Below the pieces are notes generated by a model that worked only from the letters and a program-made list of their open reading frames with translations, did no database searches and was not told where the DNA came from. This document shows, piece by piece, positions 15,310-22,190 of a stretch of DNA of 64,000 nt. The stretch comes from Kiritimatiellia bacterium (GTDB lineage: Bacteria > Verrucomicrobiota > Kiritimatiellia > RFP12 > UBA1067), in assembly GCA_017514235.1 (NCBI GenBank), contig JAFWKK010000050.1:124001-188000 (forward strand), in the 5' to 3' direction. The position numbers and the translations under genes were made by a program. The number at the start of each line of letters is the position of its first letter. Within the stretch, counting starts at the first letter, position 1.

Positions 15310-16587
15310 TCATTTCGCCTCTGCCGGACAGTACAGGCGGAAACCGATTGCCGGATTGGAGCTCCCGCCGCCAAAATAATACCGCGTACGTGAATGGCAC
15401 ATCGACCAGACGCTACCCCAGCCGCCGCCTCTCCCGACGCGATAGGAACTCGTTCCGCCGGAAAGCGTCTGGAGAGGGTTTTCAGGATTGATGTTCACAG
15501 CCCCCGCATATTTCGCAATGTCGGCATCCTCCTCATACCAGTCAAGACAGATCTCCCACACCCCGCCGTGCATATCATAGAGCCCCCAGGCGTTCGGCGC
15601 GTACGAGCCAACGGTCGGCGTGCCGCCCATGTCTGGCGTACAATCCGAATCCGGCTGGGTGGCGTTGCCACCCGTCGTCTGGCAGCGTCCGGGCATGTTG
15701 GTGTACGCGACAGCCCCCATATCGACGGCGCCGTTGTTCCAATGCCCTTCGCCGACACGTGCACGGCAGGCGTACTCCCATTGCGCCTCGGACGGCAGGT
15801 TGAACATCACGCCTGTCCGGCTGCGCAGATACCCGATATAGGACGTCGGGCAGGCGTTGGTCGCCGTGGCGTATGCCGATGAGCCGCCGGAGCCATCCAC
15901 CGCGTTGTACTTGATGTTGTTGATGCGTACGCTTTCCTGCGGACGCATCGCGGCATATTGAACATTCGCGAAGTACGCCGGACAGTTGGCACCGGCAATC
16001 ATGCGCCATTGCGCCTGCGTCACTTCGAAAACACCCATGTAGTAGTTGTCGGCAAGCGTCACGTAGTTGGTGGAATCCGTCCCGCCCATCGTCCACGTGA
16101 CGCCCTTCGCCGGAATCTTGCGCATCACCACTGACGTGGTGCGGTAAATGGCATCGCCGAAAAGCCCTCCCGGCAGGAAATCGACACCAGGATAATAGCG
16201 CTTCGGCGTGACCGCCGCTGAGGCTGAGATGTCAACCACCATGTAGTCCGGCGGATCGTTCGTGGGCCACGCGGTTACGTTGAAAGACAACTCGTCCGCA
16301 GACGGACAATTCCCATCGGGCAGCCACGAGATAGTATGCTCGACATCCCCTTCCACGACCCGCCAGACGTCTCCACTCGCAGTGCAGATCAGCGCACCGC
16401 CTATCGAGACGTCGTTCGTCGTCACGTCCAGCGTCACCACCGCCGGGGCATCGGAAAGCGTGTATGATATCGTTACCGTGCGGTCGCCGCCCTGCGACGC
16501 CGATACGTTGCTTACGGAAACGCCGTCAGCCCGTGTCGCGAGCATCGCTGCGGCCAAAGCCGCTGCCAGCATCATGTTCTGTCTCAT
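15310..16587 (-). CDS. Secreted SUMF1/FGE-fold protein, paralog 1
   Basis: Architecture: signal peptide (1-20), an immunoglobulin-like region with DRTVTISYTLSDAPAVVTLDV (35-55), then an FGE-sulfatase domain from about residue 160 with YYMGVFEVTQAQW, FNLPSEAQWEYACRA, NAWGLYDMHGGVWE and a final IGFRLYCP. FGE proper oxidises a sulfatase cysteine to formylglycine using a specific Cys pair; that pair is not recognisable here and no sulfatase is in the window, so a binding or adhesin role is more likely. Six such genes occur in the window in two groups of three. A strong ribosome-binding site (AGGAGACGAC) precedes the ATG. The phosphatase gene follows after 4 bases. Confidence 0.85.
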   Translation of the reverse strand: MRQNMMLAAALAAAMLATRADGVSVSNVSASQGGDRTVTISYTLSDAPAVVTLDVTTNDVSIGGALICTASGDVWRVVEGDVEHTISWLPDGNCPSADELSFNVTAWPTNDPPDYMVVDISASAAVTPKRYYPGVDFLPGGLFGDAIYRTTSVVMRKIPAKGVTWTMGGTDSTNYVTLADNYYMGVFEVTQAQWRMIAGANCPAYFANVQYAAMRPQESVRINNIKYNAVDGSGGSSAYATATNACPTSYIGYLRSRTGVMFNLPSEAQWEYACRARVGEGHWNNGAVDMGAVAYTNMPGRCQTTGGNATQPDSDCTPDMGGTPTVGSYAPNAWGLYDMHGGVWEICLDWYEEDADIAKYAGAVNINPENPLQTLSGGTSSYRVGRGGGWGSVWSMCHSRTRYYFGGGSSNPAIGFRLYCPAEAK

Positions 16588-16596
16588 GTCGTCTCC

Positions 16597-18120
16597 TTAC
16601 TGCCTTGGCAGTTCAATGAACGCAAATGCATTCGGATCCATGTCAATCTCCGCAGAACCGTCCGGGAAGACGGCAAGAGGAACCTCGGTATACCGGTTAA
16701 GGTCATCCGTCAGGTGGCATTTCGCTCCGGCCATCGAAAGCCCCGTCACCGAGATCCTAACAGTCTCGTTCTTGACGACGTTAGCGTCCAGCGTGTAACG
16801 CGCAAGGTAGATTCCCACCGAGCCGTCCGCACCTTTCGCCGCCGTCACCCAGAAGCCTGCGTCCTTGCGCCCGAGCGCAGCCTTCACCTGCGTGCCGAGG
16901 TCACGCATCTTCGCCCAGGCGTAAAGCGCATAGTAGCCTTTCGTGGGCCGTTGCGAATAGTAGTCGAAGATGCCGTTGTAGTGCGTGGGGATGCGCGCAT
17001 CGTAATACATGAGCATGTCGGCGGACGAGTCCTGCATCGCGCTCATCACGCCTGCGTAGAACGCCGCCATCTTGAAGTTGTCGGGACCGGTCCTGATCCG
17101 TGCGGACGAGCGGAACTCGTCCCCGTACCAGCCCGTGATCCAGTCCCACTCGTTGAGAATAGACTCTGCGTTCCCGTAGCCATGCTTGTCGAGCAGCTTT
17201 TTCATGAACGTCGCCTTTGCCGGCACCTTCTCCACGCGATCGGCGTAGATGTGCCATGAGAAGAAGTCGATCGGCACCGCGTTCGTGGCGCAGTAGCCAA
17301 GGAAACGATCCGTCCAGTGCGGAACGCCCGCAACGGCAGGGCCTCCGATCTTCAGGTCGGGGAAAGTCGCCTTCAGGTGCTTCGCCACCGTCGCGTAGAA
17401 CCTGAAAAAGCTCTCCGGCCGACCGTTCCAATAGCGCGGCTTGGCGCTCCAGTAGTTGGTCGGATTCGACCAGTAGCTCGCTGGACAGCCAAGATCGGCC
17501 TCGTTCCAGATCTCCCAGTACTTCACCTGAAACTGGTTCTTGAACGGGATCGGCTTTGTGGTCCAGCCCCATCCCTCATTGTAGTGCCGGATGATGTGCT
17601 CCGCTACACGCGCCCACTTTCCGAAATCCTTCGGCACGTCGGCGGAACCATATTGCTTAGGCCCCTGATCGGCGCTGTTGCCGAGCCGGAACATGATCTC
17701 CGTGCCCGCAAGGCGCGTCGAGTGGAGAATCCAGTCGGTGATCGTGAAGTCGTAGCTCTTCGGGTCGTTCTCGTCCGCGTTCCAGTCCGTGAAGATGCAG
17801 TTGATGTCCGCCGCGTGGTTGGGCGGCGAACCGGTGTTGCGTGCGTCGTGGATGCGCGCCATGGGAAAACGGCCGTTACGGTAGTGGACGAACCAGCCCG
17901 TGCGCTGCTCCTTGCGCTTGTTGGGGTCCAGGGCGAAGTTCGGGCCGTTGTTGACGGCGTTCATCGGCTTGATCGGCCCGATCTCAGCTGCAGGATCGAC
18001 CGTGAGCGAAACGACGCTCGACGCCTCAACTTTGCCGCTGTCGTTCTGCACCGTCACCGCCGCAGCAGGCGGCTGCGCGACAGCCGCCGCCAGAACCAAA
18101 CCGCATCCTATCATCACCAT
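16597..18120 (-). CDS. Secreted GH39-like glycosidase
   Basis: The 507-residue protein is a clan GH-A barrel closely related to the glycosidase half of the GH39-EEP fusion. YWEIWNEAD carries the acid/base Glu207 and ESILNEW the nucleophile Glu324; PIKPMNAVNNGP near 49-60 and the closing ITGLS/FAFIELP beta-domain are shared with the fusion. Family 39 enzymes include beta-xylosidases and alpha-iduronidases, so the substrate is open. Signal peptide at about 1-22. GGGAGG lies upstream of the ATG at 18120. It lies between SUMF1-fold paralogs 1 and 2 in the same orientation. Unlike its relative, it lacks the EEP domain. Confidence 0.85.
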   Translation of the reverse strand: MVMIGCGLVLAAAVAQPPAAAVTVQNDSGKVEASSVVSLTVDPAAEIGPIKPMNAVNNGPNFALDPNKRKEQRTGWFVHYRNGRFPMARIHDARNTGSPPNHAADINCIFTDWNADENDPKSYDFTITDWILHSTRLAGTEIMFRLGNSADQGPKQYGSADVPKDFGKWARVAEHIIRHYNEGWGWTTKPIPFKNQFQVKYWEIWNEADLGCPASYWSNPTNYWSAKPRYWNGRPESFFRFYATVAKHLKATFPDLKIGGPAVAGVPHWTDRFLGYCATNAVPIDFFSWHIYADRVEKVPAKATFMKKLLDKHGYGNAESILNEWDWITGWYGDEFRSSARIRTGPDNFKMAAFYAGVMSAMQDSSADMLMYYDARIPTHYNGIFDYYSQRPTKGYYALYAWAKMRDLGTQVKAALGRKDAGFWVTAAKGADGSVGIYLARYTLDANVVKNETVRISVTGLSMAGAKCHLTDDLNRYTEVPLAVFPDGSAEIDMDPNAFAFIELPRQ

Positions 18121-18173
18121 TTCAAGCCTCCCTTTCTTTTGTCTCTTACACTACTCTCCACCAATCGCTCCAT

Positions 18174-18209
18174 ACTAACAACTAACAACTAACAACTAAC
18201 CACTAACAA
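18174..18209. repeat. Heptanucleotide tandem repeat after SUMF1 paralog 2
   Basis: Five consecutive units of ACTAACA (one with ACTAACC) on the plus strand, equal to TTGTTAG-type units on the coding strand, begin directly after the stop codon of the SUMF1-fold gene ending at 18210. They resemble the short heptad tandem repeats known from cyanobacteria in form only. Confidence 0.85.
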
Positions 18210-19514
18210 CTACTTCAGCCCCGCCCGGCAGACCACGCGAACGCCGTACCACGGATTGGAGGTGTTGCTAGGGCTGCTACTCCGCCCGGAAACACGGTTG
18301 TTAAACAACGCCGTGGCACCGCATCCGCCGCGCAGGGAAAACTCCGTGCTGGACAAGGTACAGTTCGTGCAGATCAACCCCCCGTATGCAGATATATCCG
18401 TGGAATGCCAGTCCAAGCACCATTCCCAAACGTTGCCATGCATGTCGTAAAGACCCCACGCATTTGGCGCATAGGAGCCAACGATAGCCGTGGCGCCGTC
18501 CTCATCAACAAGCACATCTGAATTGTTCAATCCGCCATTGTACTTGTTGCGCCCCAGCCTGTTGAGATTCGCGTCCTCTGCATCGGTCGTCACGAGAATG
18601 CCGCTGCCATCGTTCCAGCAACCGTCGTGGATGGCGCCGCCCGCCCGACAGGCGAACTCCCATTCTCCCTCTGTCGGCAGATCGAAATCGAGTTTCGTGA
18701 GCGATCTCAACTTGCCAAGGAACGTGCTGCCGCCCGGCGGATTCGGCCAGTCACCCTTGGAATTGTAGCGACAGTTCCCCCGCGAGATATGATTCATTGG
18801 GCGCATGGCACGCGCGCCCTCGTTGGTAAATGTGTTACCGTAAGGATAATTTGCCCCGACCAGCGACCACTGCGTCTGCGTAATGGGGAATACTCCAATG
18901 TAGTAGTCGTTCGTCAGCATCGCCGTGTGGGGGAATTCCTTCGAGGCGTTGCGCCCCGGCTCCATCACGGTTCCCATCGTCCACGGCACATTCCGCGCAT
19001 GGATGCGACGCATCACCAGCATGGAGGTGCGGTAGCGCACGTTGCCAAGGATGCCCTGCGGCAGATACGTCTCGTCAGGATAGTATTCCGTTTCGCCGCC
19101 GTAAGACGCCAGAAGCGGCACCGCCATGTAATCGGGCGTGTCGTCCATCGCCCACGCCGTCACCACCGCCCGCGCGCCGCCGTCCGCGACAATGTTGTCG
19201 GGCCACGACCTGTCCGGATGCCAGACAATCGTGTAGTCGCCGTCCGCCGCGACCTTCTTGAACACGACGCTATCCGGATCGAAGTTCTGGATATGCGCAC
19301 CGCCGATAGACGCCCACGTCTCCACGCCATCGACGACTGCGTTCGTCTGGATGTCGAGCGTGACGACCGCCGGCGTGTTCGCGAGCGTATAGGAGATCGT
19401 CACGGCGCGTGTATCCGCATCCTGCGTCATACTGGTCACGCTGACGACAGGATCCGCCGCACATAGCGCAAGAGCCGCCACCAGCCAACACCCCATCCAA
19501 ATCTCTTTCTTCAT
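18210..19514 (-). CDS. Secreted SUMF1/FGE-fold protein, paralog 2
   Basis: A 434-residue protein with signal peptide (about 1-20), an Ig-like region with RAVTISYTLANTPAVVTLDI, the block PDYMAVPLL then RTSMLVMRRIHARNVPWTMG, and the FGE-type domain (NDYYIGVFPITQTQW, FDLPTEGEWEFACRAG, NAWGLYDMHGNVWEWCLDW). The last 40 residues are rich in Asn and Ser (NNRVSGRSSSPSNTSNPW) and then end in a conserved VRVVCRAGLK. The extreme 3' end is shared base for base with paralog 3, across the stop codon. The start at 19514 is set by GGGAGAGGAAG. Likely function: extracellular ligand binding rather than sulfatase maturation; this is inference. Confidence 0.85.
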   Translation of the reverse strand: MKKEIWMGCWLVAALALCAADPVVSVTSMTQDADTRAVTISYTLANTPAVVTLDIQTNAVVDGVETWASIGGAHIQNFDPDSVVFKKVAADGDYTIVWHPDRSWPDNIVADGGARAVVTAWAMDDTPDYMAVPLLASYGGETEYYPDETYLPQGILGNVRYRTSMLVMRRIHARNVPWTMGTVMEPGRNASKEFPHTAMLTNDYYIGVFPITQTQWSLVGANYPYGNTFTNEGARAMRPMNHISRGNCRYNSKGDWPNPPGGSTFLGKLRSLTKLDFDLPTEGEWEFACRAGGAIHDGCWNDGSGILVTTDAEDANLNRLGRNKYNGGLNNSDVLVDEDGATAIVGSYAPNAWGLYDMHGNVWEWCLDWHSTDISAYGGLICTNCTLSSTEFSLRGGCGATALFNNRVSGRSSSPSNTSNPWYGVRVVCRAGLK

Positions 19515-19536
19515 CTTCCTCTCCCTTTTACAAGCC

Positions 19537-19565
19537 ACTAACAACTAACCACTAGCCACTAACAA
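19537..19565. repeat. Heptanucleotide tandem repeat after SUMF1 paralog 3
   Basis: Four degenerate heptads (ACTAACA, ACTAACC, ACTAGCC, ACTAACA) directly follow the stop of the gene ending at 19566 and occupy the whole spacer between paralogs 2 and 3 apart from the ribosome-binding site. Same unit as the repeat at 18174-18209. Confidence 0.85.
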
Positions 19566-20843
19566 CTACTTCAGCCCCGCCCGGCATGCCAGACGCAAAC
19601 CATACCATTTACCACGGTTGTTAGGGGCCAAACCGTAGCGATTTGCGGTCCGGTTGTTCTGGAGCGACGTGCCGGCACACCCGCCGCGCTGAACGCGCTG
19701 CCCGGAACCGGAATTATTGCACAGCCTTCCGGCAAATGCCGACACATCGGCCTTGTAGTAGTCCAAACACCATTCCCAGACATTGCCGTGCATGTCATAA
19801 AGTCCCCACGCATTCGGCGCGAACAGTCCAACCGCCGCCGAATTGGAACCATAACCATTATACTTGTTAGCGCCCGGCATGTTCGCATCCGCCGCGTCGC
19901 CGATGACAAGGCGCGGCTTGCCCGTGTTCCAGCGCCCGTCGCCAATCAGGCCCCCTACGCGGCAGGCGAACTCCCATTCCCCTTCCGTCGGCAGATCGAA
20001 GTCAAGGCCCGTCCGGCTGTTCAGGGTGTCGAGGAACGACCCTTCGTATGGCGCGGCGGGATAGAGACCACCAGCTGCGTCGGTCGTGTTGCCGGCCGCG
20101 CAGCGTATCTCGTTGTAACACACCTGCTCTACAGGGTGCAAATCCCGATCGGATGTCGTCTTGTAGTTGCTGTTGTTGTAGCCCGCCACGTTGGCCCATT
20201 GCGCCTGCGTGACGGGGAACACGCCAAGATAGAAGTCGTTCGTGAGAACTGCCGCATGAGGAAACTCCCTGTCGGCGTAGCGGTTCGCCTCGAAGATGCT
20301 CCCCATGGTCCACGGGATGTTCTTCGCGTGAATACGACGCATCACAAGCTTTGAAGTACGGTAGGATGCATCTCCCAGAAGCCCACCAGGAAGGAAATTT
20401 GTGGAGGTGTAGTAACGTTGCGAATTTGCCTCGCCGTTGAGATCCACCACCATGTAGTCCGGCGTGTCATCCGTAGCCCAGGCCGTCACAACCGCGCGTG
20501 CACCAGGAATCCTCAGGCCCGGCAGGTCGGTCTCGGCATTCCAGACTATAGTGTGCAGGCCATTTCCCTCCACCTTCTTCCAGACGTCGCTTCCGGCGGA
20601 GAAGCTCTGGATGCGCTCGCCGCCGATCGAGACCCATTCCGCCTCGCCTTCGACAACGGCATTCGTCTGGATGTCGAGAGTGACGACCGCAGGCGCATTG
20701 GCAAGCGCATAGGAAATCACGACGTCACGGCTGCCCGACGGCTGGCTGATCATGACGGACGTCACCTGCGGCGTGGCCGCAAAAACAACAGGCGCAGACA
20801 GAGCGGCGGCGAGGGCAACGGAATGCAAAAGACTTCTCTTCAT
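19566..20843 (-). CDS. Secreted SUMF1/FGE-fold protein, paralog 3
   Basis: A 425-residue protein with signal peptide (1-22), Ig-like region (SRDVVISYALANAPAVVTLDI) and FGE-type domain (NDFYLGVFPVTQAQW, FDLPTEGEWEFACRVG, NAWGLYDMHGNVWEWCLDY). It is the closest relative of paralog 2, sharing the domain order, the RRIHAKNIPWTMG block and the C-terminal CRAGLK. The C-terminal pocket region (GGCAGTSLQNNRTANRYG) is strongly diverged between the two, while the flanking sequence is conserved; this is the part of the fold that forms the ligand site in related variable proteins. ATG with a GGGGGAGG ribosome-binding site upstream. Confidence 0.85.
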   Translation of the reverse strand: MKRSLLHSVALAAALSAPVVFAATPQVTSVMISQPSGSRDVVISYALANAPAVVTLDIQTNAVVEGEAEWVSIGGERIQSFSAGSDVWKKVEGNGLHTIVWNAETDLPGLRIPGARAVVTAWATDDTPDYMVVDLNGEANSQRYYTSTNFLPGGLLGDASYRTSKLVMRRIHAKNIPWTMGSIFEANRYADREFPHAAVLTNDFYLGVFPVTQAQWANVAGYNNSNYKTTSDRDLHPVEQVCYNEIRCAAGNTTDAAGGLYPAAPYEGSFLDTLNSRTGLDFDLPTEGEWEFACRVGGLIGDGRWNTGKPRLVIGDAADANMPGANKYNGYGSNSAAVGLFAPNAWGLYDMHGNVWEWCLDYYKADVSAFAGRLCNNSGSGQRVQRGGCAGTSLQNNRTANRYGLAPNNRGKWYGLRLACRAGLK

Positions 20844-20853
20844 GGCCTCCCCC

Positions 20854-21111
20854 TCACCGAACGATAATGCAGACGCCAGTCACCGGCGTAGTCATAAGCC
20901 GTATGGAATCCGATGCCAGCATGGTGCGGTAGCGCGCATCCAGCGATGCCTCTGCGGCCTTCGGCGCCCACGCCCGACCGGTCCTAACCACACACGTCGC
21001 TGCAGCCGACGCTGACGCCACGGAAGGCGGATAGCCGGCTTTTTCGTACTGGTACGCCGTAGCCGTTACGCCCAACGCCAGGACTCCGGCAAATGCAATG
21101 ACTCTGCGCAT
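20854..21111 (-). CDS. Small secreted or membrane-anchored hypothetical protein
   Basis: An 85-residue protein begins with MRRVIAFAGVLALGVTATA, a good signal peptide or anchor, followed by about 65 residues without recognisable motifs. The start at 21111 is preferred over the ATG at 21117 because the AGGG sequence is seven bases upstream of the former and too close to the latter. It is the first gene of the leftward SUMF1 block, 10 bases before paralog 3, so it is probably co-expressed with it. The family was not recognised. Confidence 0.55.
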   Translation of the reverse strand: MRRVIAFAGVLALGVTATAYQYEKAGYPPSVASASAAATCVVRTGRAWAPKAAEASLDARYRTMLASDSIRLMTTPVTGVCIIVR

Positions 21112-21198
21112 CTTCATTCCCTTTCTTTGACTGCACCCATCGTCAAGCCAACCCCTTTTCACAACGTTAGTATTATCGCAAATTCGTCCAAAATAATA

Positions 21199-21270
21199 TT
21201 GTTCAAACAGCGCGAAATAATGTACAATCGGCTCATGGCAAAACCAGACGCATCGGCACGGTGTTCATAA
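21199..21270 (+). promoter_or_regulatory. Upstream promoter-like copy with leaderless 11-codon frame
   Basis: TTGTTC (21199-21204) and TACAAT (21223-21228) are 18 bases apart. Six bases after the -10 box an ATG (21235) opens an 11-codon frame ending at TAA (21268-21270). The box and its surroundings repeat at 21306-21325. Whether the micro-frame is translated is unknown. Confidence 0.4.
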
Positions 21271-21288
21271 CACGACATGGGACACGCA

Positions 21289-21317
21289 TTGCAACTCATC
21301 GCCGAATAATGTATAAT
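21289..21317 (+). promoter_or_regulatory. Sigma-70-type promoter of the AraC regulator
   Basis: TTGCAA (21289-21294) and a perfect TATAAT (21312-21317) with a 17-base spacer, 48 bases before the ATG of the AraC-type gene. A second, related -10 region lies 89 bases upstream. Confidence 0.75.
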
Positions 21318-21364
21318 TGGCTCCAATCCAACCTGCAACGGACACGCCAGAAGAAAGGATACGC

Positions 21365-22150
21365 ATGACCCTGCGCAAACGAAGGAAGATGCAGCAAGAC
21401 TTCATGAAGGCCGCAGGGCCGAACACGGCGGCCTTCCGCGCCCTGATGGACACCCTGCCAGACGTCTGCTTCTACATGAAAGACCTTGACTGCCGAATAA
21501 TGGCCCTGAACAGGAGAAACTGCGAAGTATGCAACATCAAGAACGAGCTGGACGTAATAGGCAAGCGTTCCGACGAGGTGTTCGCACCCGCCGAAGCAGA
21601 AAGTTTCATGGCGCTCGACCTTGAGGTGCAGTCAAGCAGAAAGCCGGTGATCAACCGCGTCGAAACGCATCCGGCCGACAAGTCGCCGGGATTCACCATA
21701 TCCAGCGTATATCCTGTAAAGAACCGGCTCGGCGACATCATCGGCACCATGCGACTTTACCGCATCGCCACGTCGCACGACTCCCAGCCTGAATGGCACG
21801 GGCGCATGAAAAAGGTCACCTCGTACATCCAGTCTCACTACATGGAGGAGATCCCGCTCTCCCTGCTTGCGAAAATGACCGGATGCTCGGTAAGCCAGTT
21901 CAAGCGCATCTTCACCAGAACTCTCGAGATGTCGCCGGGCAGATACATCATCAACACAAGGCTGAACGTCGCCCGCAGTCTTCTGGAAACCACGAACCGC
22001 CTTCTTTCGGACATCGCCCAGGAATCGGGCTTCTACGATCAAAGCCACATGACACGGGCATTCAAGACAATCCGCCAAACGACGCCTGGCAAGTATCGCC
22101 GCGAGCACCGCGCCATCACCGGCAAGGACATTCCCGCATCAGACCGCTGA
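21365..22150 (+). CDS. AraC-family transcriptional regulator with PAS-like sensor domain
   Basis: The 261-residue protein has a PAS-type N-terminal domain (about 25-125; LMDTLPDVCFYMKDLDCRIMALNRR is a typical PAS opening) and a C-terminal AraC DNA-binding domain (about 145-245) with two helix-turn-helix units, including LAKMTGCSVSQFKRIF and IAQESGFYDQSHMTRAFK. The PAS domain may bind a small ligand or cofactor. Its start at 21365 is set by AGAAAGGA and lies downstream of a strong promoter. It is divergent from the leftward SUMF1/GH39 block and the only rightward gene in that area, so it is the natural candidate activator of those genes; this is inference from position. Confidence 0.92.
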   Translation: MTLRKRRKMQQDFMKAAGPNTAAFRALMDTLPDVCFYMKDLDCRIMALNRRNCEVCNIKNELDVIGKRSDEVFAPAEAESFMALDLEVQSSRKPVINRVETHPADKSPGFTISSVYPVKNRLGDIIGTMRLYRIATSHDSQPEWHGRMKKVTSYIQSHYMEEIPLSLLAKMTGCSVSQFKRIFTRTLEMSPGRYIINTRLNVARSLLETTNRLLSDIAQESGFYDQSHMTRAFKTIRQTTPGKYRREHRAITGKDIPASDR

Positions 22151-22190
22151 CGCCGCCCCCAGCAGCAGGCTCTTGACGCCACAGCCGCGC

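Noticed and set aside
14001-15491. Long plus-strand frame opposite the phosphatase gene
   Set aside because: Composition of an antisense shadow; the minus strand carries the intact HCIGGADRTG motif.
18174-19565. CRISPR array from the heptad repeats
   Set aside because: Units are seven bases with no spacers; they are simple tandem repeats after stop codons.
15310-20843. Functional formylglycine-generating enzymes
   Set aside because: The catalytic Cys arrangement is not recognisable, there is an added Ig-like region, and no sulfatase is encoded in the window.
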